From: Streptomyces tubercidicus | GTDB taxonomy: Bacteria; Actinomycetota; Actinomycetes; Streptomycetales; Streptomycetaceae | DNA: 64,000 bases | Reading direction: 5' to 3' | Assembly (NCBI RefSeq): GCF_027497495.1 | Contig: NZ_CP114205.1 | Coordinates: 6,138,001-6,202,000, forward strand | Part shown: in pieces, positions 41,836 to 49,602 of the stretch | How positions within the stretch are numbered: the first letter of the stretch is position 1 | Layout: every line of letters starts with the position of its first letter | Made by a program: the position numbers and the translations under genes | The notes under the pieces: generated by a model | What the model was told of the DNA's origin: nothing | Database searches by the model: none | What the model saw: the letters and a program-made list of their open reading frames with translations, nothing else

Positions 41836-41894
41836 GGCGCACGGGTCCGGACCCCGGGGAGCTGGAGCGCACGGGAAGCGAGGAGAGGCAGGGC

Positions 41895-42590
41895 ATGCAG
41901 CTGAACACCCACGAATGGGGCACCGGCGAGCGGGTGGCGGTGCTGGTCCACGGTCTGATGTCCGATCACCGCACCTGGCACCGCGTCGGTCCGGCGCTCG
42001 CCGAGCGCGGCTACCGGGTGCTGGCCGTCGATCTGCGCGGCCACGGCCGCAGCCCGCGCGGGGAGTACGGCACCGAGCTGTTCGCCGAGGACCTCGTGGA
42101 GACCCTGCCGGCCGCCCCCGAGGTCGCCATCGGGCATTCGCTGGGCGGGCTGGCGCTGTCCCTGGCGGTGGAGCGGCTACAGCCACGGCGCGCGGTGTAC
42201 TGCGATCCGGCCTGGTCGCTGGCCAGGCCGGGACAGTCCGCCGACCCGGCCCTGTTCATCGCGTTCAAGCGGGCCGACCGGGCGATGCTGCGGACCTTCA
42301 ACCCGCGCTGGTGCGACGCCGACATCGACCTCGAACTGGCCACGGTCGCGGACTGGGACACCGGGACCGCCCTCGCGCTGTCCGCCGTCCATCGCCAGGA
42401 CCACATGCCCGAGAAGCCGGTCGTACCGTCCCTGGTGCAGTTCGCGGGGGAGGGGTTCCTCTACTCCGAGCAGGTGGCGGCCGAGCTGACCGAGCGGGGC
42501 TTCGAGGTGCGGACGGTGCCCCGTACGGGCCACACCATCCACCGTGACGACTTCGACGGATTCATGGCGGGGCTGGAGGGGTGGGTCTAG
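41895..42590 (+). CDS. Alpha/beta hydrolase
   Basis: 231 aa, alpha/beta hydrolase fold. VAVLVHGLMSDHRTWHRVGP is the oxyanion-hole strand; LAVDLRGHGRSPRGEYGTE; AIGHSLGGLALSLAVERLQP holds the nucleophilic Ser; TVPRTGHTIHRDDFDGFMAG has the catalytic His. The acid is probably one of the Asp in the loops after ADWDTG. It is in the group of small serine hydrolases without an assigned substrate. Single gene with AGGAGAGG at 41880-41887 before the ATG. Confidence 0.85.
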   Translation: MQLNTHEWGTGERVAVLVHGLMSDHRTWHRVGPALAERGYRVLAVDLRGHGRSPRGEYGTELFAEDLVETLPAAPEVAIGHSLGGLALSLAVERLQPRRAVYCDPAWSLARPGQSADPALFIAFKRADRAMLRTFNPRWCDADIDLELATVADWDTGTALALSAVHRQDHMPEKPVVPSLVQFAGEGFLYSEQVAAELTERGFEVRTVPRTGHTIHRDDFDGFMAGLEGWV

Positions 42591-42632
42591 ACCCGCGGCG
42601 GACCGGGAGTGGCTGTGGGGCCCGGCTCCCCG

Positions 42633-43532
42633 TCAGGTGTCGCAGTCCAGCAGGGTTTTGCACAGGCCGCAGCGTGCCTGGAGGCGGCCGCGGACCGGGA
42701 CCCGGATCCGCTGATGGCAGGCGGGGCAGGGGAACGACACCCGCAGCGGTGACGGGCCCTCGAAGGCGTAGTCCTCGCCGGTGGCGGGCGGCCGTCCCGG
42801 GCGCCGCGGGTCCTGCGCCGCCCGGCGGTCCTTGGCGTAGCGCAGCCGGGCGGTCCAGCCCGCGGCGGCGAGCGGCGGCCGGCGCAGGTCCTGGCGGGCC
42901 CGTGCGGCGCCCGCGGTGTACGCCTCGTACGCCTGCGGGCTGGTGAACCACGGCGCCGGGTCCTCCCCGAAGAACCGGGCCCGCTTGGCGAGGACATAGC
43001 CGAACTCCTCCGGCGTCAGATAGCCCAGCTTCTGCGAGAACGGGCCGTGCTCGCGGTAGGCGTCCAGCAGCAGCCAGCCCGCGCCGAGGTAGGCGGCGGC
43101 GGTGTCGGTGAGGATCTCGTTGTCGCGGGTGCCGGGGAACACCAGGTCCAGACGGTGCAGTGCGACATGCGTCACCTCGTGGGCCAGCGCGGCGCCGATG
43201 TCCTTGCGGTGGGTGCGGAAGCGGTCGTTGAGCTCGATGAAGTACTCCGGCCCGGCGGTGAGTTCGACATTCGCGGCGTGCTCCATCTCGCGGAAGGTGA
43301 TGACCGCGCGCGCGTCCGGCAGATGCAGGTGCCGGACCATGGCGTGGGCCACCCGCTGCGCGCCCAGATGCAGATCCTCGTCGTCGTCGAAGGCCACGTC
43401 GACGGGCGGCACGCTGGTGTCGAAGGTGCGGACCGTGTCGTATGACAGGCGTTTGAACAGCGCATGGAGGGCGGAACGCACCGTGTCGAGGTGGGGGAAT
43501 CCGTGCTCGATCGCTCTGCCGCCCGTGGTCAC
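42633..43532 (-). CDS. HExxH metalloprotein with C-terminal zinc ribbon
   Basis: 299 aa from GTG 43532. GAALAHEVTHVALHRLDLVF carries HExxH (zinc protease-type), and TRDNEILTDTAAAYLGAGWL gives a likely third ligand region. The C-terminal domain has two Cys pairs, SFPCPACHQR and ARCGLCKTLLDCDT, typical of a zinc ribbon. The middle part holds ERxxL-like FGYVLAKRARFFGEDPAPW. I recall a conserved Streptomyces family of this build but no established function. A longer in-frame start at 43640 exists; the shorter start is chosen because the extra 36 residues look unlike coding sequence. The gene is convergent with the preceding alpha/beta hydrolase. Confidence 0.75.
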   Translation of the reverse strand: MTTGGRAIEHGFPHLDTVRSALHALFKRLSYDTVRTFDTSVPPVDVAFDDDEDLHLGAQRVAHAMVRHLHLPDARAVITFREMEHAANVELTAGPEYFIELNDRFRTHRKDIGAALAHEVTHVALHRLDLVFPGTRDNEILTDTAAAYLGAGWLLLDAYREHGPFSQKLGYLTPEEFGYVLAKRARFFGEDPAPWFTSPQAYEAYTAGAARARQDLRRPPLAAAGWTARLRYAKDRRAAQDPRRPGRPPATGEDYAFEGPSPLRVSFPCPACHQRIRVPVRGRLQARCGLCKTLLDCDT

Positions 43533-43796
43533 CGGGCCACTGTACGGCGGGCCGGGAAAGTCCGGAATGAGCTGTACGGGTGTGGCGCGTACGGGAGTTG
43601 GCCGGATGCGCACCCTTGTCACTCCGTTCGCCCACTCCACATAATCACAGGGCGCTCCACGGACTCATCCCCCACTGGGTCCGGACGCCTCACGGTGTGC
43701 TGTCGTCTTTCAGGTGCGGTGTGCGACGGTCACGTCCGGCTCCGGTGTTGGCATGGGCTCGTCATCGACGTGCAACCCCCCACGAAAGGAAGCCCG

Positions 43797-44594
43797 TTGC
43801 GCAGCTACCGGAAGCACCTCAAGAGAGCTACTGCCGTCGGCGCGGTCGCCCTGGCAGCCTTCAGCCTCCAGCCCGGCTCGGCCTCCGCCGCGCCCGCTCC
43901 CGAACCCTCCACCAAGGTCGTCGGCGGCACCAAGGCCGACCAGGGTGAATTCCCCTTCATGGTCCGGCTGTCGATGGGCTGCGGCGGCGCCCTCTACGCC
44001 AAGGACATCGTGCTCACCGCGGCGCACTGCGTCGACGGCAGCGGCGACAACACCTCCATCACCGCCACCGCCGGCGTCGTCGACCTGGAGGACTCCGCCG
44101 CCGTCAAGGTCAACTCCACCAAGGTCCTGCAGGCCCCCGGCTACAACGGCAAGGGCAAGGACTGGGCGCTGATCAAGCTCGCCAAGCCGATAGACCAGCC
44201 CACCCTGAAGATCGCCGAGGACGACAAGCTCAACAGCGGCGACTTCACCATCGCCGGCTGGGGCGCCGACAAGGAAGGCGGCGACCAGCAGCGCTACCTC
44301 CTCAAGGCGACCGTGCCGTTCATCGACGACGCCGCCTGCCAGAAGGCGTACGGGGACCAGCTGACGCCCGGCGACGAGATCTGCGCCGGCAAGCTCGACA
44401 CCGGCGGCGTCGACACCTGCCAGGGCGACTCCGGCGGCCCGATGTTCCGCAAGGACGACGCCGGTCAGTGGCTCCAGGTCGGCATCGTCTCCTGGGGCGA
44501 GGGCTGCGCACGTCCGGGCAAGCCCGGTGTCTACAGCGAGGTGAGCGCCTTCGCCGCCAACATCAAGAAGGCCGCGGGCGAACTGGGCGGCTGA
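43797..44594 (+). CDS. Secreted trypsin-like serine protease
   Basis: 265 aa. A TTG start at 43797 follows AAAGGA with good spacing and no better start is in frame nearby. Signal: HLKRATAVGAVALAAFSLQP, then GSASAAPAPE. The mature enzyme begins VVGGTKADQGEFPFMVRL. Catalytic triad: LTAAHCVDGS (His), KDWALIKLAK (Asp) and CQGDSGGPMF (Ser). GGVDTCQGDSGG places the Asp typical of trypsin specificity six residues before Ser, so cleavage after Arg/Lys is expected. It closely resembles S. griseus trypsin (SprT) as I remember it. A strong hairpin follows. Confidence 0.93.
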   Translation: MRSYRKHLKRATAVGAVALAAFSLQPGSASAAPAPEPSTKVVGGTKADQGEFPFMVRLSMGCGGALYAKDIVLTAAHCVDGSGDNTSITATAGVVDLEDSAAVKVNSTKVLQAPGYNGKGKDWALIKLAKPIDQPTLKIAEDDKLNSGDFTIAGWGADKEGGDQQRYLLKATVPFIDDAACQKAYGDQLTPGDEICAGKLDTGGVDTCQGDSGGPMFRKDDAGQWLQVGIVSWGEGCARPGKPGVYSEVSAFAANIKKAAGELGG

Positions 44595-44616
44595 CCGCCT
44601 CCACACCCGCACACCG

Positions 44617-44645
44617 AGGGCCCGGGGAGCCGCTCCCCGGGCCCT
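44617..44645. terminator. Terminator after the trypsin gene
   Basis: AGGGCCCGGGGA (44617-44628) and TCCCCGGGCCCT (44634-44645), 12-bp stem, GCCGC loop, 23 bases after the stop. It is followed by direct repeats of CCCTTCGCCGGG to about 44692. Confidence 0.8.
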
Positions 44646-44817
44646 TCGCCGGGTCCCTCGCCTTGCCCTTCGCCGGGCCCTTCGCCGGGCCGGAAGTCCC
44701 GCCGCGCCCGGGACCTCCGTCCCTCCGCCCCGGGACCACCGACCGTCCCCCGGCCGGGTCTTGTGCCGCCACGGATGACCGGAGGGCCCCTGGGCGGCCC
44801 CGTACGGGCTGTTTAGC

Positions 44818-45003
44818 GTGAACGGCATGACCCCCGAGCCCCGCCGCCGGCCCCCGGCGCCCGACCCGCACCGCCGTACGACCGTCGTCGCCGCACTGCT
44901 GCTCGCCGCCTCCGCCGCGGCCCTCGCGTATGTCCTGCTCGGCGGCCATCACGATCCCGTCCAGTCACCGGACGATGCTCCTTCGAACGCGGCCCGGGGG
45001 TGA
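44818..45003 (+). CDS. Small single-pass membrane protein
   Basis: 61 aa from GTG 44818 (ATG 44827 also possible). Basic proline-rich N-terminus (PEPRRRPPAPDPHRR), one helix (TTVVAALLLAASAAALAYVL), and a short outside tail LGGHHDPVQSPDDAPSNAARG containing a His pair. It lies 67 bases before the histidine kinase on the same strand and could be a small co-expressed partner. No recognisable family and no strong ribosome binding site. Confidence 0.5.
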   Translation: MNGMTPEPRRRPPAPDPHRRTTVVAALLLAASAAALAYVLLGGHHDPVQSPDDAPSNAARG

Positions 45004-45070
45004 ACCCCACCGCACCTCCCGGCGACGGTCCACCCCAGCGGCCCCGGCGTGCACCGGGCGGTCCCCGCGG

Positions 45071-46213
45071 ATGAACCCCCTGCCGGGCCCGCGGCGGCAC
45101 GTCGCGTCCCAGGCGGGACCGACGGTACTGGTGCTGCTCCTCGCCGGGCTGGAGACCCTCGCGATGGCCCACCAGCCCGCCCGGTCGCATGCCGTCATGG
45201 GGGCCACCGCCCTCGTGGTCTGTCTGTGCACCCTTCCCGGCACCCGGATCCCGCTGGCGGTCCGCGCCGCCGCCGCGGCCCTGATCTCCCTGACCGGCTC
45301 GGCGCTGCTGATCGCCGGACCGCGCCCGCCCCAGGTGTGGGGCCTGGGCGAGGGCCTCGCCCTGCTTCTGCTGCTCGCCGCCGTGATCCGCCGGGCGCCC
45401 GGCCGCACCGCCGCCGTCCTCGGCCCGCTGCTGGGCCTGGCCTGCGTCCTCACCCCGCTGCGGGACCTCCGGCCGGGCGTCTTCACGGTCGTCCAGGCGG
45501 TGCTCACCGTGGTCGTCGCCGCCTACTCCCTGACCCTGCGCCGCCAGGACGCCCAGCGGCTGCGCGACCTCGCCGCGGTCCGGGCCGCCGAGCGCCTGGA
45601 GCTGGCACGGGAGCTGCACGACCTGGTCGCCCACCACGTCACCGGCATCGTCGTCCAGGCCCGCGCCGCCCGCTACACCGACCTCGAAGGACCGCCGGCC
45701 GGCGCCACCTTCGAACGGATCGAGAGCGCCGGCAGCGAGGCGCTGGGCGCGATGCGCCGGCTGGTGCGGGTCCTGCGGGAGGACGGGGCGCGGGCCCACC
45801 CGCTCGCCGGGCTCGCCGAGGTCCGGGCGATGGCCGACGCCTTCGCCCGCACCGGCCCGCCGGTCGTCCTCGCCCTCGAAACCGGTGCGGCGCACGCGCT
45901 GCCCGCCGAGGTGGGCGCGGCGGTCCACCGCATCGTGCGCGAGGCGCTCACCAACGTACGCAAGCATGCCGCGGACGCCACGGCGGTACGCATCGGCCTG
46001 CGGTCCGTACCCCGCGGGGTGGAGCTGCGCGTCGCCAACGACGGCGGCGCCCCCGCCCGCCTCTCCGAACAGGCCCGCGGCGGAGGCTTCGGGCTGGCCG
46101 GGCTCACCGAACGGGCCGAGGCGATGGGCGGCCGGCTCAGCGCGGGCCCGGCGCCGGAGGGCGGCTGGGAGCTCACCGCCGTCCTGCCGCTGGACGGCGG
46201 GGCCACGGCCTGA
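45071..46213 (+). CDS. Orphan sensor histidine kinase (HisKA_3 type)
   Basis: 380 aa. Residues 1-155 are about five membrane helices with little outside sequence. The dimerisation/phosphoacceptor box is RELHDLVAHHVTGIVVQARA with His183, the NarL/DesK-type HisKA_3. The ATPase domain holds the N box VHRIVREALTNVRKHA (about 286-300), LRVANDGGAPA, and the G box GGGFGLAGLTERAEAMGGRL. No response regulator gene adjoins it on either side, which is unusual because this class is normally paired with a NarL-type regulator. Several 19-22-bp repeat units overlap and follow its 3' end. Confidence 0.9.
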   Translation: MNPLPGPRRHVASQAGPTVLVLLLAGLETLAMAHQPARSHAVMGATALVVCLCTLPGTRIPLAVRAAAAALISLTGSALLIAGPRPPQVWGLGEGLALLLLLAAVIRRAPGRTAAVLGPLLGLACVLTPLRDLRPGVFTVVQAVLTVVVAAYSLTLRRQDAQRLRDLAAVRAAERLELARELHDLVAHHVTGIVVQARAARYTDLEGPPAGATFERIESAGSEALGAMRRLVRVLREDGARAHPLAGLAEVRAMADAFARTGPPVVLALETGAAHALPAEVGAAVHRIVREALTNVRKHAADATAVRIGLRSVPRGVELRVANDGGAPARLSEQARGGGFGLAGLTERAEAMGGRLSAGPAPEGGWELTAVLPLDGGATA

Positions 46214-46302
46214 CGACGGGGCCGACCGCCTGACGGTGGGGCCACGGCCTGAGCCTGGACGGCGGGGCCACAGACCGACCCCGCCCCCGCCCCGCGCGTC
46301 GC

Positions 46303-46397
46303 ACTTCTGTCCAACACCTGCCGCTCCTTTGTCCATAGGCGCACGCCCCGCCCCGGCAGCACGCTGTCCGCCGACGGACAGTTCCGCCGCCGGACAG
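46303..46397. promoter_or_regulatory. Direct and inverted motifs in the GH101 promoter
   Basis: TTCTGTCCAAC and CTTTGTCCATAGG (46327-46339) place TGTCC twice at a 22-bp spacing. Next is the perfect repeat CTGTCCG-CCGA-CGGACAG (46364-46381), then another CGGACAG at 46391-46397. The 10-mer CTTTGTCCAT recurs on the reverse strand before the GH35 gene (51530-51518). AraC-family sites are often direct repeats about 21 bp apart. Confidence 0.45.
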
Positions 46398-46423
46398 TGC
46401 AGCCACGAAGGAGGACCGCGCGC

Positions 46424-49400
46424 GTGAATGAACAGACCGGAGCCCCGGCCGGGCCCAGCCGCCGAAAGGTCGTCGCCGCCACCGCGCTCGCCGGGGTCGC
46501 CGGCACCCTCCCGCTCACCGCGCGGACCGCCACCGCCGCACCGCGCCCGGCGGAGGCGGTACTGCGCTCCGACGCGCTGGAGGTCCGCGTCGACACCGCC
46601 TTCCCGCGCATCGTCTCCTACACCGACCGCGGCACCGGCGCCGTACTGCACGGCGGGTCCACCCCGGTCACCCACGTCCTCCTCGACGGCACCGCCCACA
46701 CCCCGCACGTCACCCACCGCACCCGCACCGGCCGCGCCACCTACACCCTCGGCTTCGACGGCGGCACCAGGATCACCGTGGAGATCGCCGTCGAGGGATG
46801 GCGGACCACCTGGCGGGTCACCGGCATCGCCGACACCCCGGCACTGCGCGTCGGCACCCTGGAGATCCCCGGCCTCGCCCTGATCGCCGTCCGCAGCGAC
46901 CAGCCCGGCGCCGGCCTGCTGGCCGCCCGGATCGCCCTCGACAAGGCCACCAGCGGCGACACCCTGCTACGGGTCACCGACGACACCCCCGCCGAGGCCA
47001 CCCCCACCGGATGCGCCTACGCCGTCGTCGCCACCGGCCACCTGGCCGCCGGTATCGACACCAACACCTGCTACGACCGGCCCACCGGCGCCACCACATG
47101 GGAGAACGGCCGACTGTGGCGGCAGACCGTCCGGGGCGACGGCTATGTCACCGCACAGCTGGGCTGCGGCCAGTGGACCCACCGGGCGGCCGGCCAGCCC
47201 CTGGACGCCACCGACCCGCTGCCGTACGCGACCGTCATCGTCACCCGCGACCGCAACGGCGACGGCACCGCCGACTGGCAGGACGGCGCCATCGCACTGC
47301 GCGACCTCATGGTGCGGCCGCTCGGCGCCGACACACAGCATCTGCGGGTCATCCCGCACATCCCGTTCAACTTCGCCAGCCAGGCCACCAACCCGTTCCT
47401 GGCCACCCTCGACCACGTCAAGCGGATCGCGCTGGCCACCGACGGGCTGCGGCAGTTCACCCTCCTCAAGGGCTACCAGTCCGAGGGCCACGACTCCGCC
47501 CACCCCGACTACGGCGGCAACTACAACCAGCGGGCCGGCGGCCTCGCCGACCTCAACACCCTCCTGCGCGCCGGAAAGAAGTGGCACAGCGACTTCGCGG
47601 TGCACGTCAACGCCACCGAGTCCTACCCCGTCGCGCACGCCTTCTCCGAGCAGCTCGTCGACAAGGACGACAAGCAGTGGGACTGGCTGGACCAGTCCTA
47701 CCGCATCGACGCCCGCCGCGATCTGGTCTCCGGCGACATCGCCCGGCGCTTCGACCGGCTGCGCAAGGAGACCGACCCCGCCCTGAACACCCTCTACATC
47801 GATGTCTTCCGCGAATCCGGCTGGAACTCCGACCGGCTCCAGCGCCATCTGCGCGACCAGGGCTGGCAGATCACCACCGAATGGGGCCACGGCCTGGAGC
47901 GCTCCGCCCTGTGGTCGCACTGGGCGAACGAGACCGACTACGGCCCCGACACCTCCCGCGGCATCAACTCCCAGCTGATCCGCTTCCTGCACCACCACCA
48001 CAAGGACGTCTTCGCCGACAAGTGGCCCACGCTGCTCGGCAACCCCCGGATGGGCAACTTCGAGGGCTGGGTCGGCAAGACCGACTGGCACGCCTTCCAC
48101 ACGCTCATCTGGACCGACGCGCTGCCCGCCAAATACCTCCAGGCGTACCCGATCAGGACCTGGGGCGCGCACGAGATCACCTTCGAGGGCCCCACCAGAA
48201 CCTCGGTCAGCGATACGGGCTCCGCTTCCGTGAACTCTTCGAAGAGCGGAGGCGGAGCGCAGCGGAGCGGCACCCGCCGGATCACCACCGACGGCCGCCT
48301 CGTCTACGACGGCGGCAGCTATCTGCTCCCCTGGGAGCCCCGCCGGGCCACCGATCCCGGCAAGCTCTACCACTACAACCCCCGTGGCGGCACCACGAGT
48401 TGGGCGCTGCCCCGGGGCTGGTCGGCCGCCCGCGCCGTCTACGCCTACCGGCTCACCGACCAGGGCCGCACCCAGGAGACCCGGATCCCCGTCAGCGGCG
48501 GCAGGATCACCCTCACCGCGCGGCCCGGCGTGGCCTACGTGGTCCACCGCACCAAGGCCCCCGCGCAGGGCGACCCCCACTGGGGCGAGGGAACCCCGCT
48601 GACCGACCCCGGATTCCACTCCGGAACCCTGGACGGCTGGCAGACCACCGGCCCGGCCTCCGTCCAGCTCAGCAAGGTGGGCGACTACGAACTGGTCATC
48701 GGCGCGGGCGCCGCCGCCACCGTCGCCCAGCGACTCGCCCGGCTCGCCCCCGGCAGCTACGCCGCCTCCGTACAGATCGAGGTCGGCGCCACGGCGGGCG
48801 AACGGCGCCGGGCCGCTCTGGAGATCCGCACCGCCGACGGCGTCACCGCCACCAACTGGACGGACACCTCCACGGCCGGCAACTACGTGGCGGCGGACCG
48901 CAAATCCGGCACCCGCTTCCAGCGCCTCTTCACCCACTTCACGGTCCCGGAGGGCGGCGGCCCGGTCACCCTCACCCTGACCGCGGAGGCGGGCCGGGCC
49001 AGGGTGCGGTTCGACAACGTCCGGGTCGTGCCCGCCCAGGCCACCACCAGGAAAGGCGCGTTGGCCTACGAGGACTTCGAGCACGTCCCCCAGGGCTGGG
49101 GCGTCTTCGTCAAGGGCGACGCGGGCGGCAGCACCGACCCGCGCACCCATATCGCCCAGCTGCACGCCCCGTTCACCCGGCGCGGCTGGAACGGCAAGGC
49201 GATCGACGACGTCCTGGACGGCGGCCAGTCGCTCAAGTCACGCGGTGAGAACGCCGGGCTGGTCTACCGGACCGTCCCGCACACCGTCCGCTTCACCCCC
49301 GGCCGCCGCTACCGGGTCAGCTTCCGCTACGCCAACGAGAAGGCCGGCCAGTACGCCTGGGTCACCGCCGTCGACGAACCGGCGCCCCGCGAGCTGAGCC

Positions 49401-49552
49401 GCCGTCCGCTCCCGGTGGCGAACCAGCCGGCCACCTGCGCCTATGAGTTCACCGCCCCGGACCGGGGCACGGCATGGGTGGGGCTGCGCAAAGTGGGCGA
49501 CGACGGGACGGCGGAGTTCGTCCTGGACACGTTCGAGGTGCGCGAGGTGTAG
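46424..49552 (+). CDS. Secreted GH101 endo-alpha-N-acetylgalactosaminidase
   Basis: 1042 aa. A twin-arginine-type signal (PSRRKVVAATALAGVAGTLP, then TARTATAAP) sends it outside. Core GH101 sequences: RVIPHIPFNFASQATNPFLA, HVNATESYPVAHAFSEQLVD, NTLYIDVFRESGWNSDRLQR with the likely nucleophile Asp (about residue 460), QITTEWGHGLERSALWSHWA with the likely acid/base Glu (about 486), and WPTLLGNPRMGNFEGWVGK. GH101 enzymes release the Gal-beta1,3-GalNAc disaccharide from Ser/Thr of mucin-type glycoproteins. Two C-terminal beta-sandwich, carbohydrate-binding-like domains follow (about 710-870, 880-1042). A 20-residue Ser/Gly-rich insertion occurs near residue 600. GGAGG supports GTG 46424. Confidence 0.9.
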   Translation: MNEQTGAPAGPSRRKVVAATALAGVAGTLPLTARTATAAPRPAEAVLRSDALEVRVDTAFPRIVSYTDRGTGAVLHGGSTPVTHVLLDGTAHTPHVTHRTRTGRATYTLGFDGGTRITVEIAVEGWRTTWRVTGIADTPALRVGTLEIPGLALIAVRSDQPGAGLLAARIALDKATSGDTLLRVTDDTPAEATPTGCAYAVVATGHLAAGIDTNTCYDRPTGATTWENGRLWRQTVRGDGYVTAQLGCGQWTHRAAGQPLDATDPLPYATVIVTRDRNGDGTADWQDGAIALRDLMVRPLGADTQHLRVIPHIPFNFASQATNPFLATLDHVKRIALATDGLRQFTLLKGYQSEGHDSAHPDYGGNYNQRAGGLADLNTLLRAGKKWHSDFAVHVNATESYPVAHAFSEQLVDKDDKQWDWLDQSYRIDARRDLVSGDIARRFDRLRKETDPALNTLYIDVFRESGWNSDRLQRHLRDQGWQITTEWGHGLERSALWSHWANETDYGPDTSRGINSQLIRFLHHHHKDVFADKWPTLLGNPRMGNFEGWVGKTDWHAFHTLIWTDALPAKYLQAYPIRTWGAHEITFEGPTRTSVSDTGSASVNSSKSGGGAQRSGTRRITTDGRLVYDGGSYLLPWEPRRATDPGKLYHYNPRGGTTSWALPRGWSAARAVYAYRLTDQGRTQETRIPVSGGRITLTARPGVAYVVHRTKAPAQGDPHWGEGTPLTDPGFHSGTLDGWQTTGPASVQLSKVGDYELVIGAGAAATVAQRLARLAPGSYAASVQIEVGATAGERRRAALEIRTADGVTATNWTDTSTAGNYVAADRKSGTRFQRLFTHFTVPEGGGPVTLTLTAEAGRARVRFDNVRVVPAQATTRKGALAYEDFEHVPQGWGVFVKGDAGGSTDPRTHIAQLHAPFTRRGWNGKAIDDVLDGGQSLKSRGENAGLVYRTVPHTVRFTPGRRYRVSFRYANEKAGQYAWVTAVDEPAPRELSRRPLPVANQPATCAYEFTAPDRGTAWVGLRKVGDDGTAEFVLDTFEVREV

Positions 49553-49563
49553 CCGGGGGAGCG

Positions 49564-49598
49564 GGCCGTGAGGGCGGGGCCGCCCCGCCCCCACGGCC
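49564..49598. terminator. Bidirectional terminator between GH101 and GH35 genes
   Basis: GGCCGTG-A-GGGCGGGG (49564-49579) pairs with CCCCGCCC-C-CACGGCC (49583-49598), 15 bp with one mismatch and a CCG loop, between converging genes. Confidence 0.8.
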
Positions 49599-49602
49599 GC
49601 GC

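Noticed and set aside
43533..43640. Longer N-terminus for the HExxH metalloprotein
   Set aside because: In frame with an ATG at 43640 but its composition is unlike the rest and conserved homologues, as I recall, begin near GTG 43532.
44646..44692. CCCTTCGCCGGG direct repeats after the trypsin terminator as a functional element
   Set aside because: Short, GC-rich and adjacent to a terminator; most simply slippage, with no evidence of function.
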